Position numbers and translations under genes: made by a program. DNA of 64,000 nt from Liquidambar formosana (lineage: Eukaryota > Streptophyta > Magnoliopsida > Saxifragales > Altingiaceae), in NCBI GenBank assembly GCA_039720395.1, contig CM077831.1, positions 30,109,695-30,173,694 of the forward strand, read 5' to 3'. The notes beneath the pieces are model-generated. The model saw only the letters and a program-made list of their open reading frames with translations, searched no databases and was not told the DNA's origin. Positions 36,920 through 48,856 of this stretch are shown here, piece after piece (positions within the stretch are counted from its first letter, which is position 1; every line of letters begins with the position of its first letter).

Positions 36920-39900
36920 AATCTGGGAGAGTCAAGGCCGGATCCACATTGGGTGCACTATAGACACCTGCACTCGCTCAAAATTTTAAAAACTGAATTC
37001 CTAATATAAAATTAAATGTAAGATTTTTAGAAGATTTACTATAGTGCACGTACCTAGAATAGTGATTGTGAAATACTAAAGGGCCTATTCATAAAATGTG
37101 TGATTTGTGAAAAAACATATAAAATGCATTGAGAAGAGTTCTTTTTTGTAAGCATTGTATAAAGATAAAGTTTAGTTCGTCAATAGGTTATTAAATATGT
37201 GCACCCATTGAGAAAAAATCTTGGATCCACCCTTGGGGAGAAAGAGAGAAAGAGCTTACAAAACCAAACCCGTTAGTCTTATACGTCTGTCCAACTATGG
37301 CATATTTCGAGCAATATTTTGAAAGAAAAAGCCTCATGTAAGGGATTTCATCAAAAGCGGCAGCAATACCACCATTTGCGCTTCCTTTTGAGAGATCTTC
37401 GTCACATTCTTCCATGGTTTCATATCCCTTAAGCTTGGATTTATCAAAGTTCATTCCTTTCAAAAGTCCCGCAACAAAAGAACCCTCTTTGTAGCCCACA
37501 GTCTCCCCTCTCTTAATAAGCTCATTCACATCGATGACAGTCGGCTGGATCTGTTGAACTGTCAACATTGAAGTTAAGCTAGCCGTGTAGCTTTGGGTCA
37601 GAATGAGCACCACAAAAAACCATATGATCACCACGAACCTACCCAAATTACTCAACACTCTCTCTCCTGTATGCATGGCAAAAAAGAAAAAAAAAAAAAA
37701 GAAAAAGGTTCATTAATATGAAATCATATGACTTATGAAAATAATTTATTCAAAAAATATATTGAAATTTAATTACTTGCATGGGCATGAAATTTTAAAG
37801 GTAGAAGAAAAATTACTCTGTGCGAAAACCATGGTTGAAAATGAGAACCACAACATGGTGCCAACTTGATGTGAAGGAGGACCCCTAAAATCTTCATTTA
37901 TTCGGTGTTCAAGGAGCCAAATCACAAATCCTATGAAGACAAAACAACAACCACTTGTCACCCAAAGGTCCCAAGTCAGAGGCTTCAAGAAAACCCATGC
38001 ATTCTTCCCATTGTTGTCTATGATTGGCACAACCATTGATACGCCAGATTCTACGTATGGTAGTGTAAAATCCACATACAAGGACCTGTTTGCTATAATA
38101 GTTGTATCCCCCACCACAGCATCATAGTTCTGTTCATAAAGATAAATAAAGTGAAAAATATGATCCATTGTTTTGGCCTAAAACTAAAGAATTACAGTTT
38201 CCTGAGAAAACAATGTTATAGAGTGGAGCATATAGACGTTGTTCAATGGTGTCTACATTGAATTAAAAAATGGTTGCATTAATGTCACTTAGATAGCTTA
38301 CAAATTTAGCAATTATTGCCACCATTAATTGTTGTTCATGGAATTAACGGTAGTCGCATAATGTTTTTTCGTCTAATTCCGTAAATAAGATCAACGGTGA
38401 CACTAATTACTAAATTCGTAAGCTATATTAGAGATATTGCAACCCTTTTTTTTTAAAGGTTACATGAAAAAAAGGGCCAAATATATATATATATGTGCAT
38501 ATGTAGTCTAAGAACATATATATATGAATAATGCAAAAACCAGAGGACTTTTAACTTACATGAAGGTACACTTGATAGATTAAGTCATCGTAAGTACCAG
38601 CCATCTCCGCATCAGGATTCCCGAAGGGAATGAAGTCATAAGGAAGAGCATATGGTAATGCTTCCACTACAGCTTTGAAGACATCTATGCAGTACCCAGT
38701 GAAAGTTGTAGTGTTAGTGCTAGGATCTCGTGTCACCTTCACAAATTCATCGTAACCACTCTTCGCTGGAACTCCAATTCTCAACCTCTTCCCATTTGTG
38801 GGTATCACCCAACCCCTAGGAACAGATATTGTCTCACCTGGCCATATAATTACTCCGAGACTGGCTTTAGAAGTAGAGTACACGCTTGTGTTTGAGGAAT
38901 CGAGTTTCCTTACAATTCCATCTTTTGGTGTCCAAAATCCAATCCTTCTGTGGCCATTATAACCAAACACATTTACTATTCGAAAAGCCGATGATTGTAG
39001 TTGTCCATCAACCAGAAGGAAATCTCCTGCAAGGCCTTTCAGTGTAGTGCTTGATATTGATTGCAAAAGTGGTGGACCATTTTGAGAGACTCCAAAAGCT
39101 TCAAGATCCGTTGAATTCCCAGAAATATTCGTCTTCTGAAAACCAAAGTTTGAAGCACCAACTTTCTCAACTGCCATGGCTAGTGCCACAGCAGCATCAT
39201 GAGCCCATAGTCCATAAATGTTCAGTTTGGCATCAAGAATGGTTGGATTGTCTTGTTGGAATTTCCTTTTCCATCGAATGCTGAAATCTCTAAGCTCTTT
39301 TGTTTTTGGAACGTAATTCTCTACACCCAATACCCCTTTCATTGAATCAATGGCCAAAGGATCCATGGATCTCCAGAGATTACCTACCCCATTAGTTACG
39401 ATCCAAACATAACCTTCACTCATCATTCCAAACTCTTCTGCTTTTAAAAAAATTCGAGAGGCGAGAGTGGGTAACATGTGCACAACAAAAACTCTAGTTT
39501 GCATTGTCATCAACTTGTAAAGCTCTCGAACAATTCGATCATCAGTGGCATTTGGAGGAAGGACACTCCGGTAGGGCACATGGGTGTCAATCTCATGCAA
39601 TGCATCGGCAAGAAAAGGTATAAGATCTTCTCCATACTCGTTGCTTACGTAGATGGGTACGACTTCTCTCCATCCAAAGGCTTGAATTATTGCACTTATG
39701 GCTTTTACTTGGGACGAGTCATTTTGTGCAGCTCGTATAAAATATGGACTTCCAATTGAAGAAAGGGAATCGCTCGTTGCAGAAAATGATATAATGGGCA
39801 CATGAGCTTTGTGTCCGAGATCAATAATGAAGTCGGCCTGTGTTGATAATTCTGGCCCAATGATAGCTTGCACTTCTACATTTTTAATCAAGTCCAGGGC

Positions 39901-40852
39901 TGTGTTTCCAAAAAAAAAAAAGAGGAAAAAAAAATAATAATAATTGAAAGTTTCCTTTTTGTTTTGTTTTCAATAGTCTTTCAGAAATCAAACAGGGCAC
40001 AAAAGGTAACTAGTTCTTCCAACTTGGAGAGAAAATTAAACAAGGGATGGAAAACTTCCACCAGTGTATCTTCTAAATTCTTGTATGTCTACATACTTTA
40101 GTCCTGTTCTCATAGTCTATTTGTATAATGATTGTTTGAGACTTAACATCTCAAATTGACAAGAACTTGATAGCTAGGGAAAAAATCCAAATTGAGAATT
40201 TTGATACAAGACATAAGGACATGTTTTTATTCTTTTGTGTTCTGAGATTTGCCCTTTCATTTTGTCAATCGGGGGGGCTTCTTTTGATATGTTAAGTATA
40301 TTTGTTTGGTTTTGTGCAGTGAGAGGTTTTTGTTTTTTATGCTGTGGGGTTGCTACATATGCCTCTTAAATATATGTTTTCTAAGGTGTTCTAACTGATT
40401 GTCCTAATAAAATGCCTATGTAGCCGATTAAAAAAAAAATTAAAATTTTTAAAGTTATAGATTGTATCAGGCTGCCCCAATTTCTAAGTTCAAATTACTA
40501 TTCAAAGTGCAGAATGATTGACTAGGTAAGAACTAAAGACTTAGAAACCATATACGGTTAGTCGTGGGGCAATAAATGGTATGGGGGAAGACGCGTGATT
40601 GAACCGTGACACCGTGCATGTTTCAACCATAACGCGATGATTGGAGCTAGAATCTTGGACTGCGGCTAGCATCCCCATGGTCTCGGCCTAGAGGATCTTG
40701 GACTTAAAATTTGTCCACTTTGACGTAGGATCGACATCAAGGGCCATATTGAACATGACAATCAGGTCATGATGGACCACAAGATTGCACTTACAACCCC
40801 ATCTTGGACATCGTTTGCAACTGATCGATGTGGGATACAAACAATTAGGATT

Positions 40853-40901
<49 letters not shown>

Positions 40902-43900
40902 GATTATGTTCTCATCAGCATGTGTTGATAAAAGTTATATTAGCACCATGCATTAGGGGTTGTACCCCTTGCATTGGTTTAATGTATCTTATATTCCACT
41001 AATGCACAAGGTACAATTTTCAATATGAGTATTGATATAAGTTATATCAATACGTGCTTACCTGTTCATCAGCACGTGTCAATATAAGTTATATCAGCAC
41101 CATGCATTGGGAGTTGTATCCCTTGCATTAGTCTAATGTACCTCATATATATCCCACTAACGCACAAGTTAACACGTGTTTACCTAATCATCATCTTATC
41201 TATACTACCTATAAAAAGATGAATGTGAGAAAAACTTTTGATTAACTAATATACCCTTATTTTAATTTTTAAATACACAACTAACCTTCTGCATATATAG
41301 GAAATATAGCAATATAAAACACATACCTTAATAAGAATTCTAAGGAAATTATAATTCATATAATAATTAAATAAAACCAAACCTAAATAGGAATTCTAAA
41401 AACACGGAAACTATAATTCGTAAAACCCTAACAATGTTAACATATAAATACAAATAGAAACACATTATAAATCATAAAACCCTAACACATGAAAGAACAA
41501 CTACTGCTTCCTTCTTCTGTGTCTTCTATGTGCCTTCATTGCGTCTCATTTTTTCTGGTACTTTATCTGGTATGTAGTTTTCAATAAACTTGACTCATAT
41601 ATATAAATTATGTTAAAACATTTAAATTTCTGCCTGTATAAACATTTAAATCTCTGTTTGCATTGCATGATTAGACTTTTAAATCTTTATTTGAATTGCA
41701 AAATTAGTAAGAAAAAGAAAAAAAAATCAAAGATGAATCAGTTGAATGAAAATAAAAAGACGCATGCTTGAACAAAAACAAATGAAAACCTAGATTAAGA
41801 AGCCAAAAAAAAAAAAAATTTTGAATTGCATAAGTAAAGTTTTGAATAGCACATATAATCTTTGATTATTTTTTAAGGATTCGCATATCAGAAAAAACTT
41901 GAATTGCATTATTGAACATTTAAATTGCTATTGTTTCATAATTTTCATATTTTGTTGAGAATTCATATATAATCTCTGATTTTTGAAAATAATCAAGTCA
42001 AATTACCAAGAAAAATAAGAGAATCAAAGATGTTTCAATTGAAAGAAAATTAAAAAAGAAACAAGCTTGAGCAAAAACAAAACAAAACGCCCCAAAAGAA
42101 AAAAATCCATTAACAAATGCACAAGAAAAAAAGAAAATAAAAAGGGAAGGTCTAATGAACCACCAAAAAACCATATCAAATCGTGAGGTTTATGAAACTT
42201 TGCAATATCTACCTGCAAACCCAAAGTACCAAACTAAACTAAACAAAACCAAAAAGAACAAAAATGAAAGAAAATAACTTAGATCACAACCACCAAAAAG
42301 AACAAAAAGAAACGAAAATAACTTAGATCACAACCCAAAAAAGAAAAAAAAGTTCAAAATCTTTTTTTTTTTTAAATGTACAGGCCCAAAAAAATAAAAT
42401 CACAAGTAGTGATCCACCACGCATCGACGAAAAAAAAAAAAAATATATATATATATATATATAGCCTATCTTTACGGGATGAAGGGAGTATTATTTTTTA
42501 ATGAAAAATCAATGGTCCTTGAGTTTATTAATCGATCGCTTTAAGTTTTGTAGAAGTCTTTGGTTCCAGACCCTTCGTAAGTTATGTGTGTTCTCCTATC
42601 GTTTCTCAAATTAAAAAATCAACAAAAACTAATTTACCCATAAATAAAATGGGAACATCCTGATCCTATAAATACTAGATTTTTAAAAGGAAAAAAAAAT
42701 CCTAAACATGTAGGAATATTATTATTTCAATCAAACACCAATAGAAGTTCTGGATTTGCGTAAGTCTTGGTTTCGATCCCGCGTGGAGTATCTATTTTCT
42801 CCTATGTTTTTCCAATACACATATATCAAAGACTACTTTACTCATGAATAAAATGAGAACCACCCAATCCCATAAATACTAGATTTTTTAAAGGTGGTAG
42901 TGTAGGTCTTATTAGGAACTTGAGTTAGCTTCTGTGGCATGAATCTATGGAAGGGGTGTAGATTGTAATACATCATAATAAATAAATAAATAAACAAATA
43001 AAAATGATGGCATATCCGTAGGGTTTGCAAAGCCGCGCAAGTCTTGGTTTTGATTTTTGTAAAACTAATGTACTAATAATTTGCTATTAAATTTTTCAAC
43101 TATGGCGTAAATATATTTTAATTGGAGAAAGAGACAAAAAGTGAAAGAGACAAAAAGTGAAAGAGAGAGCCTCTTGTTTCAGCATTGAAAGTTTCACAAA
43201 ATCTTCAAAGAACCTATGTATAATGAAATTTCAAAGATAACTTTAAGAACTATGATTTGGGAAAGATAAATGAAAAAAAAAAATAGTAATCATATCAAAA
43301 GAAGTAAAGGATTGAGTGATCAAAGTGCTTTCATCTTATGTAAAGGTACGATAAAATTATTAAATTTAAAAAATTATTATCATTATTGAAAAAAATAATT
43401 TAACTCAAAAAAATTCACGTGCAACGCACGTGTGCACCAACTAGTATATATATATATCTTGTTAGTTAATCAAAAATGAAGAATTAAAAAGGGTAAACTC
43501 TACATTCTACTATCTTTCATCTATTTACTTCTTGTAGGACGTACAATTTTTTCTTGCCCACGCCCACAGATTTCAGTGTTTTTTTTCCCCCCTAACTGGT
43601 ACTGGATTATAGAGTCCTTTACGAGATAAAATTAGATCCTTTTTTTTAAAAAAATGTTTGGCACAAGAATGGATTCTAAATTGCAAGTTGACATCTTAAT
43701 GTTAATGAAAAACTGGCAATTTGTCCTCACTGGTTGACCATAATTCAAATTAAACAATGTGTCTAAATGAATTTAAAGTGAAATTTACATGTAAAAAATT
43801 CAGCAATGTGGTAATAAGAAAGGGATTTCTGATAATTACATTTCAGTAAAACAAATGATGATTTAAATTTCTTAATTGATTTCATTTGGCACATTTTTCA

Positions 43901-44295
43901 ATCTCATTAGTTAGTGTTGCATCAACATGGATCGTAATGATCCATTGAACCAAAAAAAAAAAAAAAATCATAATGAGCCAACGAAATACGCAATTCACAC
44001 ACACAGAGAGACAGAGAGAGAGAGAGAGAGAACCTGCTGCAGCTGCACCAACAACATCTCCCTTGGAGTCTCTGGTGTTTAGGACCAGCCGAGTTTTGTA
44101 GTAGCCATGAGAGGCATAGAAATCTGAGAGGGCCATTGATATGCAATTCAACCCTGTCTTTCCAACCATTGTTTTAAGGTCAAGAACCACTCCCACATTC
44201 ACTGGGATTGTTGTGCTCTGCGCCATTAATCTTGTGAAGAAAAACCATGGAAAGAAAAAGAAGAGAGAGAAAAAGAATTGGGTGGGGTTCTTCAT
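36227..44295 (-). CDS. GLR2-like: GLR copy E: clade II glutamate receptor-like cation channel, intact (978 aa)
   Basis: Exons are 44034..44295, 38560..39899, 37817..38129, 37260..37666 and 36227..36841, total 2937 bp with stop; all sites are GT-AG (exon 1 donor GTTCTC rather than GTACTC) and phases match B. Signal peptide MKNPTQFFFSLFFFFPWFFF; ATD; S1 with the binding Arg in ANRS (about 549); M1 after AWVFLKPLTWDLWVTSG; pore FWFSFSTMVFAQ (here LWFSFST); M3 with SYTASLTSMLTVQQ; S2 with DEIPY; M4 FWGLFLIAAVASSLALIIF. An in-frame ATG 18 codons upstream (44349) would bury the signal peptide, and the homologous F sequence is out of frame there, so 44295 is preferred. About 7 extra bases near the end move the stop forward, removing about eight conserved residues (F ends VSHVNN; E ends TPSC). 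Predicted functional. Confidence 0.95.
36875..36916 (+). repeat. 42-base poly-A run in intron 4 of copy E
   Basis: Uninterrupted A on the plus strand, i.e. poly-T in the transcript, ending about 30 bases before the exon-5 acceptor. It lengthens the pyrimidine tract. F has no such run. Exact length is uncertain. Confidence 0.9.
36931..37236. mobile_element. MITE-like element in intron 4 of copy E
   Basis: About 305 bp with imperfect inverted ends CAAGGCCGGATCCACATTGG and (complement) CCAAGGGTGGATCCAAGATT, with a GGGTGCAC motif repeated inverted just inside. The same element is in intron 4 of F (49515-49816) and in no other copy, so it arrived before the E/F duplication. Non-coding. Confidence 0.65.
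40856..40891. repeat. (TA)18 microsatellite
   Basis: Uninterrupted TA repeat in intron 1 of E, followed by CACACATA. Confidence 0.95.
40918..41190. repeat. Two-unit tandem repeat (about 160 bp period) related to 15270-15600
   Basis: Unit 1 starts at CATGTGTTGATAAAAGTTAT (about 40919) and unit 2 at CACGTGTCAATATAAGTTAT (about 41079). Both continue through CACCATGCATT and TGTACCCCTTGCATT-like sequence. A palindrome (TTGATATAAGTTATATCAA) lies between them. It abuts the 5' end of the Helitron but ends before it. Confidence 0.6.
41199..43444 (+). mobile_element. Non-autonomous Helitron (2246 bp) in intron 1 of copy E
   Basis: The 5' end TCTATACTACCTATAAAA is preceded by host A (41198). The 3' end has the hairpin CACGTGCAACGCACGTG (43416-43432), eight bases, then CTAG (43441-43444) followed by host T. 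TC...CTAG with a subterminal hairpin and A/T insertion site is the Helitron signature. No Rep/helicase reading frame is present, so it depends on an autonomous relative. The interior is AT-rich and includes a diverged internal direct repeat (about 42530-42690 versus 42735-42895, sharing CATAAATACTAGATTTT). Confidence 0.88.
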
Positions 44296-44370
44296 CGATC
44301 TTTGAAGTTTGAAGTTTTGGCCCTCTGAGAAGCTTAATTTGGAGTTCATGGTGTTAACAGGAGATACTGA

Positions 44371-44378
44371 ATTTATAG
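44371..44378 (-). promoter_or_regulatory. Probable TATA box of GLR copy E
   Basis: CTATAAAT on the minus strand, about 76-83 bases upstream of the preferred ATG (44295), with flanks matching B and F. The upstream in-frame ATG at 44349 is only about 22 bases from it, so it would lie at or before the likely transcription start. Confidence 0.6.
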
Positions 44379-44498
44379 GATTATGGGATTTGAAAAGTAA
44401 GAATAAACCTAGAAGTGGCTGTTTGGCAGAGTCCGTGAGGTGGACCCACTGGACTATTAAGACAATCTACAAATAATTAAATAATGTGCAACAACCAA

Positions 44499-44617
44499 AT
44501 GGGAAAGTTCAATACAAATTAGTACTAATTTCCCAATAAATGATTATTAATTTAAATAAGAATGCTATTAATTGTAATTATTTGCTCATAGCCTGACCAA
44601 TATATAATTGCCCCTTA
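44499..44617. mobile_element. MITE-like element, family 1, left end missing
   Basis: Interior matches the element at 55006-55136 upstream of F; the right end AATTGCCCCTTA remains but the left G-rich end has been deleted. It sits about 200 bp upstream of E's start codon, near the promoter. Confidence 0.55.
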
Positions 44618-45259
44618 TGCAAATCTTCCAACGAAAAAAAAAAAGTGTTAATTAATTAGTACATACTCCATATTATGTATCTTGATTGAACTGAGCTCAA
44701 GACATGGAGAAAATCACCATTCTCTCTACATCGGTTAAAGTTCATAATGAATTTAGTTAATTATACTTCTTCTATAAAAAGTGATAGAGAAGCCAAACTA
44801 AAAACCTAATTCTCTTTCTTGAAGCATAAGTTGCAGGAATTAAATTAATCCACCATTTTGGGGTTTTCATATGAATTATGGATAACAAGCTCATTAAGGT
44901 GGCATTCACTTGAAAAGTGGTGTAAATTTGTTTAATTATACTTTTATTTAAAGGTGAGCAATGGTTTGGATCAAACCGAGAATCGAATCAAACCAACCAC
45001 TTTGATTAGATTTTTTTCCTATCTCATTTGATCTTAGATATTTACCCTTAAACCAAACCGAACCATGTTCATACCTATTTATAATTTAAAGGAACATTCA
45101 TGTAATTTAGTATTAAAAAAAAAAAAGGTCCATCAAGTGGGTGACATGGGAGAGCTCAAATAGATAAGAATTCACCTTATATTCTACAAAACTTGCGTGG
45201 TGGCTACAATTCCACATATTATTTTCCATTAGTGGCATGAAATGTCACTTCACTAATGT

Positions 45260-45380
45260 GTCTCATTTGTCATATTTCATGACCGTTTAACTTGACCAAA
45301 TCAAAGTATGATTGTGGAATATATAATGTGGTCGAAGGTCTATTAAAGATGATGCTAATTTGTTACAATCAAAGTCAACA
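45260..45380. promoter_or_regulatory. Conserved upstream block of copy E
   Basis: Contains TTGACCAAATCAAAGTATGA about 1.0 kb upstream of the ATG, followed by a GATGATGCTA/ACAATCAAAG segment shared with A, D and F. Includes a W-box core. The regulatory role is inferred. Confidence 0.4.
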
Positions 45381-47475
45381 GAAAAAAAATAAATTTTGAA
45401 TGACCGAATTTTCCAAGTTTACACAGGTTACAATCTACTTAATTTTCTAGGAATTAAGCTTCCTCAAAGAGCTTCACCTAATTAACTGTCAATATAAAAT
45501 AAGAAAATGCTATTTAGTCCCACATTTTGTCCTACTTAAAGAATAGGAGGTAAAATTATGCGAACCCAATAGTATGATTAAATCCTAAAATTTGAAACAA
45601 AACTAAATCCTCATAGTAGGTCAAGTTGCAGGGCAAAGTATAAGCCTAACTAGCATTTCTCTATAAAATATGATTTTTATTGACTTCTCTTTCTAAATTT
45701 TTGACGTCTCATGATAAGAATGGACTTAGAAAGGTATGTAAAGTGTAAAAGACAACGAGAGATTATAATACACCTAATCCAGGGAAAAATGACCATGACA
45801 AAGGACTCATTCCAATTTATTTGCTCTTCCAAACACTAGAATTCACATTGAGAAATTGAATTCCAGCCCTATGTTCATTTCAAAGGACGGGGTCAACCTT
45901 TTGTGCATTACGTACATGTATGGACGAAATCAAAAACTATGTCAAGTGAGACAACTTATTATAACGTATTATGTTTTAGTGATCACTTTTCAATTTAATA
46001 TCATATAAAAGATATTTTTTGTCAACTTATTATAAATTGATCGTATATGTACTTCAAAAATGACTACTAATTTCGTTTATTTGGTATCAATTTCAGAAAT
46101 GATCATCAAAAGAGTAAAATATTAAGAATTTTTATAAATTAAAAAAAAAAAAAAAAAAAATCAGACGAGGCACTCTGGCTACGCCCTTGCGTACCTGCAC
46201 AAGTTAGCATACAGAAAACTTAAAAAGCCAAGTTGACGTCTTTGATCATCCTCATTAGTCATTACCATGGGTAATTGACTTGACCACATTCTATTTATTT
46301 ACTCAAAGGATAAGGCTGTCAAAAAGGGCTTTTCATCGATGAATTGATGAGTATGGGTTCACCTTAATTTCAAGAGTTAATGTACAAATTTTTTAAAAAA
46401 AGACTTATATCATTAGATAGAGGATTGTACACACAAAAATTCGTCCAAAAATAACTTGGATGTGAGCGCATGAACTAGTCAAAGTTGATTGAAAAATTTT
46501 AATCTATCACATAAATTGTCAGACTTTGACTAGCTTATAAATGTGATCAAACCATTAGGTATTTTGCCATGAATTTTTTGTATGTGAGACTCCTAAAAAA
46601 TTCTTCATTCAATGGTGTAGCCTTGTTTTGAAATTTATAAATTAACTCTTGAATTTGAGGGAAAACCCGTCAATTCACCAATGAGGTCCTTCATGCATGG
46701 TAATCTTACTCTTACACAAATATGCATGACATGTGGGTATATGTTTGCTTCTTCATTTTTATTTTTTTTTCCATTTTTTTTTAATTAAAAAAAAAATTTG
46801 TCAAGCAATATAAGAATCCCAATCCCACGTACAAAACCCACCCTTTTTATATGGGGACATATATATTTACTAATTTCATTGCAATACCTTTTGCACAAAA
46901 GTGTTTTAATTTATAATCAGAGACTAAACCCTTGTGGCCTTGCCAAGTAAAGCCATTAATGAAAGCATAAATTAATTTTTTGAATTTTTTTTTTTTTTTT
47001 TTTTTTTTTTGCTTCTTATTGCATACTGAGGACACGAACTTTTTCGTAGTCATGATAGAAACCGGTGATGTGGATGTGAGAAGTTGAATATTAATTATAC
47101 CTCTACCGTATATACACCGCTAATTGACGGGTTACAAAATAATTTTAGGAGAGCTTATGCTAGGAAGGTAAATAATAAAGACAGTATGCATGCACACGTA
47201 CATCTCGATCAAGAATGAATTTTTTTTTTGTTAAAATATTAAATGCGGGTATCCAATGTTAGCGTAATAATGTAAACAACAAGGCAATAACATGAAATAT
47301 AGACGACAGGAATAAATCTACTTTAAAAAATAAATGCAGAAAATTAACCAGAATTTTGTATGCCTAAGAAAACAATATATCGTGTAATCAACTTAATTAT
47401 GTGTATTTTCCATAGTGAAACTAATCAACCCATAGAATAATGGAGATGATGACATTCACACGGCAAATGCTTACA

Positions 47476-47640
47476 TCAAGACTCAAGACTCAAGACTCAA
47501 TTAATCTTGCGGGTCAAGACTCAAGACTCAAGACTATTAATATGGTGGCAGAAAATTCACACGGCAATTTATATGACATATAGATATATGGTGGCAGAGT
47601 TAGACCATTAATCTTGCGGGGTCAAGACTCAAGACTAATG
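47476..47640 (+). repeat. CAAGACT heptamer repeat clusters
   Basis: TCAAGAC-type heptamers occur in three short arrays (47476-47500, 47513-47534, 47623-47637), separated by partly repeated text (TTAATCTTGCGGG, GGTGGCAGA). A local duplication product, absent from the paralogous region near 56900. Confidence 0.8.
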
Positions 47641-48856
47641 ATAAATATTTTGGAAATTTTTTTTTCAATGATGAATAGTAATAAGATTTTGTTCTTTAAC
47701 TCTGTATAGAGTAAAAAAAAATTATTATAATAAATAAAATGGTCCAACTCATCAATTTTTTGAATCAAAAAAACGACTAGAGTAGGGGATTAAAATAAAA
47801 AATTTTGAAGGGTTAAATAAAAATTGGTAAGGTCAAATTTTTAAATACTCATTATTTAGTTCAAGAAAAAAAAAACAAAAGGCCAGGGGGTCAATTGCCT
47901 CACCTTGACCCCCCTCCCTCCACCCCTGCATATATACCCTATACGAACACACCTTTTTTTCTCTTCTTTTTTTCATTTTTTTTTTTTAATTTCCGCCCCT
48001 GCATATATACCCTATACAAACACGTCTTTTTCTCTCTTCTTTTTTCTTTTTTTCTTTTTTTTTTTTAAAAAAATTTGAAGTACAAACGTCTCTATAAAGG
48101 TACCCTTTGGTTAAAAACCAAAGATACACTTTTTTTTAAAAAAAATTTTAGAAAAAAAATGTTTTGACTTTTGAGAGTATTGAAATTTTAAAAAGTTCAC
48201 AAATACCAAGCTTACTTGATCCTACTGAGATTGGGGTTCATAGTAATCTCACATAATGTACAATTTACACATAATCACATGCATCTAATAGTGAGAAGGC
48301 AAAAATATTGACTGAAGACATCTAATTCACAAGTCATGATCTTTTGTTATCTGAGTTACCTTCTAAGTTTCCTCAAGTATATATGAATATATACTTTAGC
48401 AACAATTTGAGAAGATATATATTGATGGTCATTTTAGATATCTCGAGTCAAACTAGGGTTAGATATCTAATATCCTATTTTACCACTATCAACATCTAAT
48501 AAACATGTAGTATGGAAGCTATTATTTTTCCTGCTATTATAATGCCAATGAGGGAAAGATGCATGTTTTTCTTTTTTCTTTTTTTGAATCCCCAAATTTA
48601 TACAAGTTTAGTGAAAAACTGTTTTTACCATTGCTTCAATGTTGCTCATCCAAAAAAAAAAAAAAAAAGCGTCAATGCTCTGTATTCGAGGCTAAAAGTC
48701 TATAATTTATAATTTTCCGCCTAGAAGACGAACAATAATTTGGTTCAAGTAAGCTTTTAATTTACAATTTAACCCCTACATTAGTACAGATTTTCACAAT
48801 GCCACATCTATATCAATGTACAATCACAAATGACACTGCAAAAGGAAAAATCAATA

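Larger units (their letters stand above)
39900..44033 (-). other. Intron 1 of GLR copy E (4.1 kb)
   Basis: From the right edge of exon 2 to about 40790 it matches F's intron 1 (52472-53320). From about 43445 to exon 1 it matches F again (53975-54519). Between lie a TA microsatellite, a palindrome-bearing tandem repeat and a Helitron, all missing from F. A GA repeat abuts the exon-1 donor. Confidence 0.8.
44618..48856. other. Intergenic region between copies F (3' end) and E (5' end)
   Basis: Much of it is paralogous to 55137-59456 region upstream of F: CTACAAAACTTGCGTGGTGG at about 45186 recurs at 55803, and the block at 45291-45380 recurs at 55839-55928. Also present are a CAAGACT short tandem repeat (47476-47640) and long T runs (46988-47010). 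No gene recognised. Confidence 0.75.

Noticed and set aside
42770..42800. GGTTTCGATCC-like tRNA B-box within the Helitron
   Set aside because: No matching A box or cloverleaf found around it, so no tRNA or SINE is claimed.
44296..44349. Upstream in-frame ATG as start of copy E
   Set aside because: It would put 18 polar residues before the signal peptide, is about 22 bases from the TATA box, and is out of frame in F.
47476..47640. Regular CAAGACT repeats considered as a CRISPR-like array
   Set aside because: Seven-base units without spacers in a plant genome; a simple tandem repeat.
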